Source of the DNA: Reticulitermes speratus
Lineage: Eukaryota > Arthropoda > Insecta > Blattodea > Rhinotermitidae
DNA: 64,000 nucleotides
Direction of reading: 5' to 3'
NCBI GenBank assembly: GCA_021186555.1
Contig: JAJKFL010000010.1
Coordinates: forward strand, 22,422,586-22,486,585
In this document: one piece after another, positions 1 to 11,706 of the stretch
Layout: each line of letters begins with the position of its first letter
Position numbering within the stretch: position 1 is the first letter of the stretch
Notes under the pieces: generated by a model
What the model saw: only the letters and a program-made list of their open reading frames with translations
Told to the model about the DNA's origin: nothing
Databases searched by the model: none
Program-made: the position numbers and the translations under genes

Positions 1-329
1 AGAATCAGCTTCGGGATAAAAGGAATTCTATTATAATTGTATCAAGCAGGTGAGACAGGTCAGTGCATTTATAAAATTAATCAAGAGAGATGATACAGGT
101 GAACATCATATACGTTCATACTCACATGGTTCCATGGTTGGATAAGATATCACGCTATAGGTATGATTATACATATACTGGCTGTTGTACCCATTCTCTG
201 ATATTGCACTGCTGTATTAATGTCCTCAGCTGTTATCCACTGATCTGTATTCTTTAACATTTCCTGGTAGTAACTCCTGAATCTTAAAAGTGAGGTTATG
301 CACCTTTCAATTTCTGGCATAAGAACAGT

Positions 330-626
330 AAAGTGAAGGTAAAAGTAAAGTTCTCCCTAGAATGGGCCATGAAGGCCCAGAGGGGGAGTAGAGGTATAGC
401 TCTACTCTTTCTTTAACCTCGGCTCTAGATGGGGGTGGGTGGTCAACTCCACGCCCCGGCCGCTTTACCCCCGGGAAAGAGACCCGGTATCCATTGTATA
501 GGAGGCTGGGTGGGCCACAGGGCCGGTCTGGACGGGTGCGGAAAATCTCGCCCCAACCGGGATTCGATTCCCGGACCGTCCAGCCCGTAGCGAGTCGCTA
601 TACCGACTACACTATCCCAGCCCACA
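330..626 (-). mobile_element. tRNA-derived SINE, family D, complete with TSD
   Basis: The tRNA-like head is at the right end, with a B-box-like GGGATTCGATTCCCGG at about 559-574, and the element runs leftwards to an AAAGGTAAAAGTAAAG-type tail. It is flanked by a perfect 14-bp target-site duplication, ggcataagaacagt, at 316-329 and 627-640, so both ends are fixed. The head on the minus strand reads VGIATRYGLDGPGIESR by chance; this is not a protein gene. Partial relatives lie at about 19165-19335, 19505-19595 and 63525-63672, with a diverged one near 10700-10935. Confidence 0.85.
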
Positions 627-640
627 GGCATAAGAACAGT

Positions 641-1917
641 TCACTCACAAAGCCAATTGCAGTCCACGAAATGTGACATGTTCGGGAAAACATGGGTTTT
701 CAGTTCCTCCGCCATTGTTACGACGTGACAAACTGTGTTTTGAAGTCTGATAAAGCCACTGGGCATGTTAACTGGTAATTTCCCTTCACCAAGAGTGTTT
801 CAGTTTTGTGCAAACTGTCCAACAAACATATCGCCTTGAAAGTGCACATGCGTGCTAGTAGTATGTTTTAGTTTTCGTACAGACTTCCGACTACTGCAGT
901 GATGACAGAGTCCTTGATACTTGACGGGTCAGTAACAGGCACTCTACCATCTGTTGCAGTCTTGCAATGTATGTGTCAACAGCAACCAACCAGCCAACCA
1001 AGCAAGCAATAAACAAACCAATGAACGAAACTCATTTTTAATAGAGACAGAGATATGTCATGTATATCGTATATTTTTTGTAGTCTACAATATATTAACT
1101 TTCAGATACATTAAATATGTTTCTTTAACCACACTAATCATTCACGAAACACGCAGGTAACACGCATACTGTTTCCAAGATTGACTATTAGGTAAATGTT
1201 GAACATTGGGTTCACTTTTACTTTACAAGATTCACTTAGCATTGCTGCAAACTGCAGGTCTGTTTTTGATCGTTATCACATTGTTACTCACACACACACA
1301 CGTTATTTAACAACAGAGCTATTAAAACTGTTTTAACAGACGAAGGAAGAGTACGTATGACAACAGTACAGAGTAGAAAACAAGGCAACGTGTGGGAGAA
1401 TATGTACACTGCAAGATTACATGCAATTCTCACAGACAAGAAAGTGTGGAAAAATACATAATAAATCGGTTTTTATAATACATATATGTCAACAGTGATT
1501 TTATTTTTACATTGTTCTTATCCTTTACAAATCTCCATAATGAAAGTCATTCTTTACCTTTCATATAACACAGTCTTAAGGATCTGGAAGTCAGGTCCTT
1601 TGTTATATCAACTGACCCACAGTATATACAACTTGAAAAATATTAAATTGTCAGTGCAAACCGAAGGACATACTTACACACAACAGATGTGTATATCAGA
1701 TATCATAAAAAAATGTATTAATGTCAAATGTTGGTAATAATCTATGTTTGGGTCATCACGTGTTGAATTTGAAAATTGACAGGAGGGTATTTCAGTCAAC
1801 ACACTAATTTATTATAAGATAAAGTAGCTACATGTGTCAGGTTTCTATGAAAGCTGTTGTGAGGCCAAACATACGACCTTTAAAGATCTGACGTTGTGTC
1901 ATTCACTATGCACTTCT
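641..1917. other. AT-rich intergenic DNA, nothing recognised
   Basis: Only short open frames occur and none resembles a known protein. A short CA-rich run lies near 1290. No exon with convincing splice sites was seen. Confidence 0.5.
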
Positions 1918-1952
1918 GATGTTTTGAAGGATCATAGTACTTCCATCTTCAA
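1918..1952 (-). ncRNA. Degenerate hammerhead-like motif
   Basis: On the minus strand a TTGAAGA core, a GAAG/CTTC helix and AAAACATC appear in the right order. The first C and the GAAA are mutated. It faces the better copy at 1978-2022 head-to-head, and the flanks between them are an imperfect inverted repeat. Confidence 0.35.
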
Positions 1953-1977
1953 GGTCAAGCAGTCCAAGAAAATTGCT

Positions 1978-2022
1978 TGACCCTGAAGATGAAGGCACTA
2001 AAAGCCTTCGAAACGTCAGAAA
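1978..2022 (+). ncRNA. Hammerhead ribozyme-like motif
   Basis: CTGAAGA (1983-1989) is followed by one unpaired T, a perfect 6-bp helix GAAGGC/GCCTTC (1991-1996 with 2004-2009), then GAAACGTC (2010-2017). The ACGT in GAAACGTC is self-complementary, as in hammerheads that form helix III between two molecules. The flanks do not pair well as helix I, so this copy alone may be inactive. Confidence 0.6.
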
Positions 2023-2444
2023 CTACTTGCCCAGTGACATGTCACATCCTGAATGCCTTTCATCTTCAGGAAATATTCACTTATTGACACTGCACTTGCA
2101 CTGGTCTTATAATGGCTTTAACAGAAAGCTAGAACATGTAGCCACCTTATCATTTAATAAATAAGTTGTGTCAACTGAAATACCCTTTTATTGGTGTTAA
2201 CCTGTGGTTCAAGAGTCAAAAGATGAAAGTCATGGAAACAGGTAACAGTAATTTGTACATGTTATGGACAACTGTGAATTGGTTAACAGGTCACATAAAA
2301 CTGTCCACTTCAAACTGTTTTACATATCAAATTAAAAGCAAGTGGGAAGAGACTGAAAAAATTATAAATCATCCGTCATGGTTTGTCTATATCAACCACC
2401 AAAACACATTTACATACGGATAACAACCATATTTATGTGTCTCC
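2023..2444. other. AT-rich DNA, nothing recognised
   Basis: There is no gene-like content. GGATAACAACCATAT near 2418 is the inverse complement of a segment near 2749-2763, so the right end belongs to a loose foldback that encloses the two minus-strand hammerhead-like motifs. Confidence 0.4.
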
Positions 2445-2478
2445 TCCAACATGTTTCGACCAAGGTCAACACCAGGAA
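2445..2478 (-). ncRNA. Hammerhead-like motif, degenerate core
   Basis: The minus strand has CTGGTGT (a changed core), a GACC/GGTC helix and GAAACATGTT with a palindromic ACATGT. It is in tandem with the copy at 2603-2640. Confidence 0.4.
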
Positions 2479-2602
2479 GTTCATACAATTAAAACAACAT
2501 TGTGAAGCTTAGGCACAACACGTAGGAGACAGACAATAAAATACGGTTTGAGATCTGTGTTCTTCTGCAATTTTATGCAGTGTAGAATGGTAGTTTGTTA
2601 CT

Positions 2603-2640
2603 GACGTTTTGGGTCAATCTACTGGTCCGATCTTCAGGGG
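2603..2640 (-). ncRNA. Hammerhead-like motif
   Basis: The minus strand has CTGAAGA, a GG(A)CC-type helix and AAAACGTC, where the first G of GAAA is lost. It is a second copy in the same orientation as the one about 150 bases to the left. Confidence 0.4.
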
Positions 2641-3240
2641 TCAAGCAATCCCAGAAGAATTCCAGGAGCATTTATCTACACGGTGTAAAATCCCAGAAGA
2701 ACACACATCTCATTTACACTGCAGGAGAAGCCTGAAGTCAGACAATAAGATATGGTTGTTATCCATACACGCATGTGTACTGTGATGGTTGATATTTAGA
2801 AGGTGTATGTAGGTAATTGGTTTATTTGTTTCAATGTAAAATTATTCACCACAAATTACAGTCACTAACAAAACCAGCAATTTGAAGGAAGAACGTTGTA
2901 TGTGTACCAACACAGATGGGTACTGACACTCAATGAAAGGACAAGGTTCTTGCTTTACCTTCAAGTCTGTAGGTACAGCAAATATTTATCACAAGGGATA
3001 TAATAATGTGGAAAACTTGCCAAAAAAAAAAAAGTGTAGGTAATTTGTAGGACAAGGAATGGATCTGCACGATAAATGTACAAATGTCAAAATCAAGGAT
3101 ATCATATTAGATTCTACCATATTTGTGTACCCATGTACAGAATATTTGTCCGAGAGATTCAGACATTTCTAACCTTTACATTACTAAAGTATATTTTACT
3201 CTAATCAGTTGCACAGTCACAACCAACACACTCACTTATA

Positions 3241-3626
3241 CGAGGGTTATCCAGAAAGTAAAGGTACAACACAGGTGGGAGGGGAAGGGAAATCACCGCA
3301 GATCACCCCGCTCACAGCCCAGACCTCACTCCCAGTGATTTCCGTTTGTTTTTGCATTTAAAGAAACATCTGGCCGGCCAGAAGTTTCACGAAGACGAAG
3401 AGGTGAAAAACGAAGTCACTATGTGGTTGCGTGCACAGGCGGAGGAGTTCTGTGACATTGGAATACAAAAACTCGTACCCAGGCTAAACAAATGCCTTGA
3501 CAAAGGTGGTGATTATGTTGAAAAATAGCTAAAGGTATGTGTTAAAGAGTTTTTTCACTCGATTTTGTTAATAAATATTTTTAAAAAATTTTATTGCTTT
3601 TGTATCTACTTTCTGGACATCCTACG
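3241..3626 (+). mobile_element. Internally deleted mariner element
   Basis: Imperfect terminal inverted repeats share the core TCCAGAAAGTA at the left and its complement at the right. Both ends abut a TA dinucleotide (3239-3240 and 3627-3628), as expected for Tc1/mariner insertion. The 386-bp element keeps only the end of the transposase gene, so it is non-autonomous. Confidence 0.8.
3310..3528 (+). pseudogene. Mariner transposase, C-terminal remnant
   Basis: The frame starts at an AHSPDLTPSDF motif, which carries the third catalytic aspartate of mariner DDE transposases, and runs to a stop after GGDYVEK, the typical mariner C-terminus. About 70 residues remain of a protein that is usually near 345, so the first two catalytic residues and the DNA-binding domain are gone. 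It lies inside the inverted repeats of the deleted element and cannot encode active transposase. The reading frame of the remnant is intact, which suggests a fairly recent deletion. Confidence 0.8.
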
Positions 3627-3834
3627 TAATACATAAAATGTATATCGATATACGTTTTATATATGTAATTGTAAAAGACGGAGATCTTTCTCTTACCAAA
3701 TGTATGGAATTTTTAATTTTCATATTTTCTCTGTCAAGGCCTGATTATGGCTCTTTGAGCTGAAACCGGTGGCCTGATTATGTGTTGCAAGTGTGTGTGT
3801 TGGTTTTGACTGTGCAACTGATAAGAGTAAAATA

Positions 3835-4011
3835 GAGTAAAACCCCTGTTTAATGAATTGCTGGGGGATTAGAATATCTTTCACTAAATCGAGGTTTTCA
3901 TTAAATGGAGGTTTATATTGTTTATATGGAGCTATTATCGGGACATGAAAAAAATCATCACTAAATCCGGGATTTCACTAAATGCAGGAACATTAAATCG
4001 GGGGTTTACTG
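3835..4011. mobile_element. Tc1/mariner-type MITE
   Basis: A 177-bp element has inverted ends, AGTAAAACCCCTGTTTAATG at the left and the complement of CAGTAAACCCCCGATTTAATG-like sequence at the right, with TA on both sides (3833-3834, 4012-4013). It has no coding capacity. Confidence 0.7.
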
Positions 4012-4013
4012 TA

Positions 4014-6910
4014 TACTTTTGTATGTACATACCAACGGGGATGTCTAATATTAAAATTTACATTACTACTTTGGGCACACCGTTCCTTGCAAAATCAGGA
4101 ACTAGCGTAAGAAAGGAAAGTGTCTCTGCTGATTCAGCGGACTCTAGGTTAAGACAGCTGTCTGCATTTGAGTCCAGAACTGCCCCAGAGTCCTACAGAA
4201 TTTCACACTCGGAAGGTTGTAGGAACTGTCTAAAATACAAAGAAGCAACTAACTTTATTCATAACATAACACAATTTGTGAAGGAGGGCTGAAACTGTGG
4301 CGAGTGGGAAGTCATGAAGCAATGAAAAAAATGTATGTTGGCACATGTCTGCACAGATGGTGGAAGATTGAACTAACAGTGGACCTATTTCTTCTCTCAC
4401 ATTTGTTCAGGAATAAATACAATCAATGCAATTTAAAGGATACTGCATGGTCATGTTATTCTAAAGCTTCATTCCCATGACTGGTATATCTGACAGATAT
4501 TTATCACTAATGGATACTTCTGACAGCATGGGAATGGTTCACTTGTACAAATAATGGCCTCTTGTCTGTCTCCCACTGACTGTCGACAAATGTGACATAA
4601 GTCAGAGGGATCACGAATGCTTATTTACTTAACAAGCTCCAACTTGCTGTTGTATTCCCATGATTTGTTTACATTTGACAAGCAGACAAGTGACTTGTGT
4701 ATGGACTATCACATAACCCGACCAATATACAAGTCGTGGGAATGCGATTACAAATGCCCAGTGTACCTGAATACAGATGTTTGCCAAATAAACCAGTCAT
4801 GGAAACAGTATGACAATTATTCACATGGGTCTTTTATGATGCACAATTATTGGTGCATTTATCAAATACACCATTTGTAGGAAAGCAGCTTAAAAGCACA
4901 ACTTATGTACCAGACATTTGTTATCCAGTTTTTTATATAAGCAAATTATCACTAGATGTGTGGTGAGTTTGTTTTGTTGGTACCTGCAAATATTCAAGCC
5001 ACATCCATAACTTCCAGACTTACAATATTGATATCCATCCTTAATTGAAGAAAAATAACATTTATTGTGTGCAAAAGCATGTTAGTTGTGCTTCATCTTC
5101 ATATACAGCTCTAATATGCTGTTTCCTGTTATGATCTCTAAGTGTTTTTAGTTTCAGCACGTCTCTGAACACTTCAAACAACTGACATAGAGCCTGCTTT
5201 TACATTAAATGGATCTACTTATTGCAAAAAAATAATTTCCAAGAAATGTCAAAATCTGAACATTAAAATTACTTCTTAAAATCAATGATAATATTAAACA
5301 TGATTTGTGCTATATTGCCAGAGTAATATGAGACTGGATGGAGGTCTTCTTTTGAGTTTCTGCATTGTGCAGTGGTTCCTCTGAAACGTCAGAACATTTA
5401 ACCATTAGACACTGCAGAAACTCAAAAAAAGAAAAGACCATCATCTGATCAATAACCCCTGTTAAAACCAGAAAATATACACAAATTTGATTACTTTTTA
5501 TCACATTTTTGTAGTAGTATGCTGTATGTAATTTCTTTACAGCGTTACAACAGAGGTACTTGGTCTGAACTGAATTTATTTATTCTACTTCTGTTTAAGT
5601 ACTTTATTAAATATAAGATGGAAAGTTTGTAAAAATCTTAATCCTAAGAGACAAGATATTTGTCGTTTAAATAAAACGTATTAAGAATTAATTAGAGCAA
5701 TATTTATAATTCTGAATAATATATTAATCCTATTTTACTTTAAACTGTTTTTCATCACTGTTAGAGAAAGCAACGCACTGAGTACCAGTCACGAGAATTT
5801 ACAGCTTGTCAAAATTTAATGAATAAGGACTAATGGCAAAGAAGTTTAATTTCACATATATCTTTTTTTTTACAGAATTTGTTTTGTGTGTTCTGGAATT
5901 TGAAACTTACTAAGCATCTGGCAATGCAAGTATAGTTCTGAGAAATTTGTGAAGGAACACCTCCTGGGGTGCCAACAGCAAGGTGCAAGGTGGTTCATTT
6001 GCACCACCTTGGGATTTTGACATTTAATTAAATAAAACAATAACAAATCTACAAAAGCAAAACTAAATTTCGTTCAGTTCTTACAATTTTAATCTAAAGG
6101 CGATCTACATATTTGCTATATGTAAATAAAAACCTGTTCACTTTACATACAGGTAATGTGGACCACCTTGCAAAAAACCTTGCCGGCACCGATCATCACA
6201 TCCACATCGTACCGCATGCACTGCATCACTGGTGTATCTACTGATGTCTGCTCACTGAAAAGCCCTTCACACCACTGTTACAATTTGGCTTTATTGTATC
6301 TCTGAAATTGAGGAAGCTTTTGTTTGTTAGGGCATGAGTAATCAATACTTATTGTAGAACAAGACACAGCACTGTGGTACTTCCTTATTTAATATAACAT
6401 GGAAGGTTTTCTATGCCCAAGAAATTTTTTAAAAAAATTTGAACTGATTATTACCACCATATTAATAATAAACTCTTCGGCCTGATAATTCGTAAGTACT
6501 TTAACAGTGATGTGGGAAAATGCTTTCTGATTTTCTAATGTAAACACTAGGAGTAACTTTGTTTAGGCATGGATATTTTGAAGAAGAATGTGATATATTA
6601 GGGCATATTTCACCAAATTAACTTTTTAAATCATCTCGTCTATTGTTTGAAGCAATGAACTGGTTCACTCATAATTCTGTGATTTTTCTGTTTGATGTCT
6701 TATCTTACTGTTTCTCACTCACTGGCTCTCAGAAGTTTGACCATCAAGACATTCTACAACTAAGGCACGGTAGACTAAGGAAGGCTATAGAAAAATACAA
6801 TGGTATTTAGATTGCAGGTCTTCTGAACCAGTGAACTTCAAACATGGGGTCAGGCCAGCCGGCCGGCTGCCCGGAACGCATAGACGTCACTGGAATAGTC
6901 GGAAATATTG
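4014..6910. other. AT-rich DNA, no gene recognised
   Basis: Short open frames of 60-90 residues occur on both strands without recognisable domains. A region near 5960-6180 has inverted copies of a CAAGGTGG-type word and may be an old DNA transposon, but the ends could not be fixed. Confidence 0.45.
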
Positions 6911-6918
6911 TTCTAGTA

Positions 6919-7375
6919 CAGCGGTATTCAACCTTTTTTGTTCATGTACTCCCAGATATAATTATGCTTCAACTTTGTACCCCCAAAGTTGTTGGTGCAT
7001 AATTCAAGTTATACACAGTCTATAATCTACATCTAAAATAAGTTAAATAAATTACATCCAAAATAATGTATTAAATAATAAGTTTTAAATGAGAAAAATG
7101 AGAGTCAAGCTATTAAATAACAAATATATTATATGCACTATGTGGAATAAAATGAAACTAGCCGCCCAGATAAGAATCACATAAAGGAGAGACAGAGAGA
7201 GAGAGAGAAAAAATGGCGCTCCCAAATCGCATATCCTTACGTCCGGTCTCTTGTGGCTAACCCTAAATCTGGCCCTGATTATTCAGTGTTTATCATGAAA
7301 TAATATATTTATTTTTTTTTTTAATTTTACGTACCCCCTAAGATGTCTTCACGTACCCCAGGTTGAATACCACTG
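6919..7375. mobile_element. hAT-type MITE with perfect 8-bp TSD
   Basis: The ends are CAGCGGTATTCAACCT and the complement of CAGTGGTATTCAACCT, flanked by the perfect 8-bp duplication ttctagta at 6911-6918 and 7376-7383. CAG-type ends plus an 8-bp duplication are diagnostic of hAT elements. No transposase is present. Confidence 0.85.
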
Positions 7376-7787
7376 TTCTAGTAGACTTGAGGTTTCCACA
7401 CACAAAATAATTTCTCTGAAAACTATCCGCCATTTGCGTACACGCCCTGAATAAGGTTCACCATTCTTGTCCTAGGCCGAAAAAGTTAAAAGAACAATGG
7501 TTTGAAAGGGCACCAAATTAGTAGCCTGCCCGAGGCGTCCACGTGTCTCACGCACTTGTCTTACATCTTTGTTCTGTTTCTTTGATTAGCTCACCTCTCC
7601 AGTCCATTAGCTTGAATAAGCAGCAGATTACTCTACACTGTATTTGTGCATTATGTATATTGCTCAGTCAACAGCAAGGCCAAACATCGTGGTCTAACAC
7701 TCCTGATTCATTGAATTTATTTTATTTACACCAATTAATGCACACGTAAAACCACTTTTTTTAGTTTTTATTGTAAATTGTCACCCC

Positions 7788-7820
7788 TACACGTGTTTCG
7801 ATCCTCAGATCATCATCAGG
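7788..7820 (-). ncRNA. Hammerhead-like motif (left arm of foldback)
   Basis: The minus strand has CTGATGA (7813-7819), one extra T, a GATC/GATC helix, then GAAAC with the 8-base palindrome ACACGTGT and a following A as the cleavage base. Confidence 0.55.
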
Positions 7821-7952
7821 GTTTTTTTTTTTAAAAAAGCCACTATCACTTTAATTGCATATTTTGAAGGGTCCAATAGCAGGTCCAATAGCAATTGCTA
7901 TTGGACCCTTCAAAATATGCAATTGAAGTGATAGTGGCTTTTTTAAAAAAAA

Positions 7953-7988
7953 CCCTGATGATGATCTGGGGATCGAAACACGTGTAGG
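7953..7988 (+). ncRNA. Hammerhead-like motif (right arm of foldback)
   Basis: CTGATGA (7955-7961), one extra T, a GATC/GATC helix and GAAACACGTGTA (7975-7986) occur. It mirrors the motif at 7788-7820. Confidence 0.55.
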
Positions 7989-8729
7989 GGTGACAATTTA
8001 CAATAAGAACTACAAAAAAGTGGTTTTACATGTGCATTAGTTGGTGTGAATAAAATAAATTGAATTAGTGAAAATGCACGGTGACAGCAATATAAAACTC
8101 CTGATTCATATTTAGGAGATTCTGTCTTCAAATGTAGGCTCAGAAACTAGCTGTTTTGAGATTGTTTTTTGGTTTCCCTGAGTCATGCCTTGCAATGTTA
8201 TGGTAGTACCTCAGATTAGGCTGCAGCTGCTTCCTTTCACACACTTTACAGTTCACTGTTTATTGATCATCCTACCATTCAGTACTAACGCTGGAAGAGT
8301 TACTTATGATGCCATGAAATGAGCTATATATAAGCTAAATGCAGTCACATAAAATGATCTACAGGTATCAAATTATACATGTGTATTCAACAGTCTGTGA
8401 GACTCACACCTCATTAAATTATTTATTATTTTAAAACCTGAAAATTTTATTATGAGGCTACTGATTCTAACAAACCCAAAACAAGCTACTGGACATCCCC
8501 CCCCCTACCCAAAATATTCTCTGTTTTATGGTATAAATCCTGTTGTTTTCATGGGTAGTTATATTCGGTGATTTTTTATGGCGTGCTTTGTCACGTTGTT
8601 AAAGAGCAATAGCTATAATATTTACGTATGCATTTAATTATACTCCAGCAAATATTGTTACCTGAAACTTTAATCAGTCAAATGAGGAAAATTTTCAACA
8701 TGCACTGTGCATTAGAAGACTCTGAGATA

Positions 8730-9131
8730 CAGGGGCGCACCCAAGGGGAGGGGGGCTGCCGGGTTGCAGCCCCCCCCCCTCCAAACCCCAAAACCGAATT
8801 TTAAAAACACAGATTTTGTAGATATTATGATATTAAACTTTTTACTTGATTTCCCTTTCAGCTGAAATCAGCTGATGACTAGTACGTTGGAATTTTTACA
8901 AGTAAATTAATAAAATTAAAAAAAACAAGAATATAGGACACTGTGATTGAGTCACGGAACATGTAGTTACATTTGTATGTATATACATGCAGTTGCAGTC
9001 AGTGTTATGTTGTACTTACGACATGATTTTTATAACATAATTTTTAAAATCAACCATAAATTATATATAGCCTCAGGGTCAGCCCCCCCCCCCCCCCCCC
9101 CCCCCATGGAAAAATTCTGGGTGTGCACCTG
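8730..9131. mobile_element. hAT-type MITE with perfect 8-bp TSD
   Basis: It starts CAGGGGCGCACCC and ends GGGTGTGCACCTG, flanked by the perfect duplication ctgagata (8722-8729 and 9132-9139). The inside is AT-rich, with a long C run near 9083-9105. A close relative lies at 29090-29500. It encodes nothing. Confidence 0.85.
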
Positions 9132-9228
9132 CTGAGATAACTTCTTAACATACTTTTTGGGCCACATGGGAAAGGCACTGTCATGCAACGGGAGGTGCTT
9201 AAACATCCTGAATACGTGGAACTAACTG

Positions 9229-9252
9229 GGGGGGGGGGGGGGGGGGGGGGGG
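9229..9252 (+). repeat. Poly-G run
   Basis: An uninterrupted run of about 23 G lies 120 bases right of a similar C run inside the neighbouring hAT element. The two could pair or form G-quadruplexes; their exact length is prone to sequencing error. Confidence 0.7.
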
Positions 9253-9477
9253 TTGAGTGGTGCAGCCACCCCGTATGGCAGAGTTCAAGGGGATGGAAAA
9301 TGAATAGTTTAAATAAAAAAATGATATTCTGCGCCAAAAGAAATTATAAAGTTTTGAGCCAAATGAAAGGAAATTCAATAAGTAATTGTGATTATTTAAA
9401 GTTCATAATTATATATATGTTATGCAGACAAATGTACACAGTTTTATGTTATTTAACACAGTTTTATTAAATGTTGC

Positions 9478-9517
9478 CCAACATGTTTCTAGCCTATATA
9501 AGGCTCATCTTCAGGGG
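9478..9517 (-). ncRNA. Hammerhead-like motif (left arm)
   Basis: The minus strand has CTGAAGA, a bulged AGCC/GGCT helix and GAAACATGTT with the palindrome ACATGT. Confidence 0.55.
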
Positions 9518-9546
9518 CTCTTTTTGTTGAAATTACAACAAAAGAG

Positions 9547-9588
9547 CCCCTGAAGATGAGCCTTATATAGGCTAGAAACATGTTGGGC
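9547..9588 (+). ncRNA. Hammerhead-like motif (right arm)
   Basis: CTGAAGA (9550-9556), a bulged AGCC/GGCT helix and GAAACATGTT (9575-9584) occur. It is the mirror copy of 9478-9517. Confidence 0.55.
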
Positions 9589-9665
9589 AACATTTAATAA
9601 TAAAAATTGTGTTAAATAACATAAAACTGTGTACATTTGTCTGCATAACATATATATAATTAAAA

Positions 9666-11706
9666 ATGTACGGTACAAGTAACGTAAAGTTTATAATTTA
9701 TATCAGGGTTGGCCAATGTGATTATTTGACCCAGGCACCAAGAAACTTCGCCATGCAACTGCCTGTATAGAGCCCAGACTTATTTCCATGTGATTTTAAC
9801 ACCTCTGGACCGTTCAAGAAAGCCCTTAAAGTCTGTTTATTCATGTCACACAATGTTGTTCAGGAGAATGTGTTACAGAGGTTTAATAACAGCTCAAGGA
9901 ATTCTTTGCAGACAGGATATACTGACATGTGCATGAATTGGACACCTGTATAAATACCAGTGGCAATTTTACTGACTGTTGTAATAGCTTCACCTGTGAG
10001 CATTCTTGAATGTGTTTCAGTTTACATGCCTTAAATTGCAAAATATTTTTCTTTAATTGACAATTTCTAAATCTGAGCTGAATGTTGATTCTTTACAAAA
10101 CATGTAATTATATGTATATGAAGCCATTTGTATTAAAGTTAAGTGAATAAACATATTAATATAATACTGTACTGAATCAGAAATATTAATGCATTCTTGT
10201 CCTGAGAGTGCAGGCAAATTTTCCGATCTTTTTCTACACCTATCGCTTCATCTTTTGCTCATTTATTCTTGGTGTTTCTCCACCCAGCTACACAACGTTC
10301 TGTACAAGTAATGCTCTATACTTGTATTCAGGAAGTAGCCAATTTACATCTTGGGTAGTACACCAACTATCATGGCTTGACGAATTACATATCCAATCCC
10401 ACTTACGTGGATGTTGGATCGGTGAATGTATATGTGTATGTCTGTATGGCTGAGGTTTTTCATGTTCTATCTCAGCCCTTCCAGGCAAATACTGCAAGAG
10501 TACCCTCATTAGGCCATGACCACTTTCTTCAGGATTCTTTCCAGTTTATCATCATCCTATTATTCAACACTGAGAACCATCACGTAAGCACAGATTATCC
10601 TCTCAAGTTCATCAAACTATAGCTCAGTGTTCAGTGTTAGTTACCGCTTTTCTAATATAATGGTAAATTTGTCCATGCCACAGAAGCATACAAGCGAAGT
10701 AGCACCACTCATTTTCAACCTCAGCACTAGATGGTCAATGGTCACCTTCAAGCCTCAGACACTTTACCCCTGGAGAAATAACTCCTGGCACCCACCGAAT
10801 CGGAGGTTTGCTGGGCCCCAGAAATATTCTGGAGGTTTTGGAGATGAGAAAAATCTCTTGCATTGCCTGAAATCTAACCCCAGGTTTTCCAGCCCATAGC
10901 CTAGTTATTATACTGACTGAGCTATCCTTGTCTCCCTAATTCTAAAACTTTACAAACTTATCTGTATTCTTGGCAACTGGCTAACAGCACACCGTGACGT
11001 TGCAATAGAATACAAGTTTCAGTACTTAACATCTTCATGTCTTCAGAGTAATTTTGATATCCAATAACAAAATCCCCTTGCGTGATCAGCTGCACAACTG
11101 CAGATTTAAACTTCATTTCAGAGACAAGCTCTGTCTCTGTACAGAGTGACCACACAGCTTTACTGTACAGTGAAGCAGCTGGTTGAAAAACATTTCTATT
11201 GAATTTTGTTGCCACAAGAGTTACAAGCTTTATACATTGACATAATTAAACTATGTACTGTTAGAACAAACTAGAAGGTAAAACAGATCAATTGTTCAAC
11301 TCTGATTAAAATGACTGCATATCTTGCATATTGCCATTCTATTTACAGCTGCCTTTGGATGTGAAAAACGGTCAACTATACTGACTGTGACAGGAAGTTA
11401 AAATGTTTCATACATAAAGATTACCTATCAGTCCCAGTAACCACTTTGTCCTTATAATTCGAAATATTCACTTTAAATATTAAGGTCTTTTTCACAGTCC
11501 TGAAAGGGTTAAACACGCTTTAAACCCTTGAGCCATTTGACAGTTGTTCAAACGTCAATCTGAGATCGTATGAAATGTGACAATAGCAATCACAAATATG
11601 CCACAGACTGTGAAAATATTAACAGAGTAAGAACTGACAACATATAAAATGCAGATGTGTGTCCTTGTTTCTAATTTGAATGACCTTGAAGGAACTCTGT
11701 TTGCAA
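9666..11706. other. Gene 3' flank; only repeat traces
   Basis: This stretch lies downstream of the proposed last exon (minus strand) and would hold its 3' UTR. I could not place a convincing polyadenylation signal close to the stop codon. A diverged SINE of family D is visible at about 10700-10935 (CTTTACCCC, and the ACTGACTGAGCTATCC-type head end). The minus-strand open frame near 10958-11215 has no recognised domain. Confidence 0.4.

Larger units (their letters stand above)
7705..8070. mobile_element. Long near-perfect foldback element
   Basis: The left arm (about 7705-7880) is repeated in inverse complement in the right arm (about 7892-8070), meeting around CAATTGCTATTGGACC near 7890. Each arm carries a hammerhead-like motif, so the two motifs point away from each other. 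The arms differ by only a few changes, including T-run length. Confidence 0.8.
9403..9665. mobile_element. Foldback element with two hammerhead-like motifs
   Basis: The left arm starts at AATTATATATATGTTATGCAG and the right arm ends with its complement. The arms meet at TTGTTGAAATTACAACAA near 9525-9542. Each arm carries one CTGAAGA...GAAACATGTT motif. Confidence 0.8.

Noticed and set aside
5375-5400. TCTGAAACGTCAGAAC as a hammerhead-like piece
   Set aside because: The CTGANGA core and helix II cannot be placed at the right distance.
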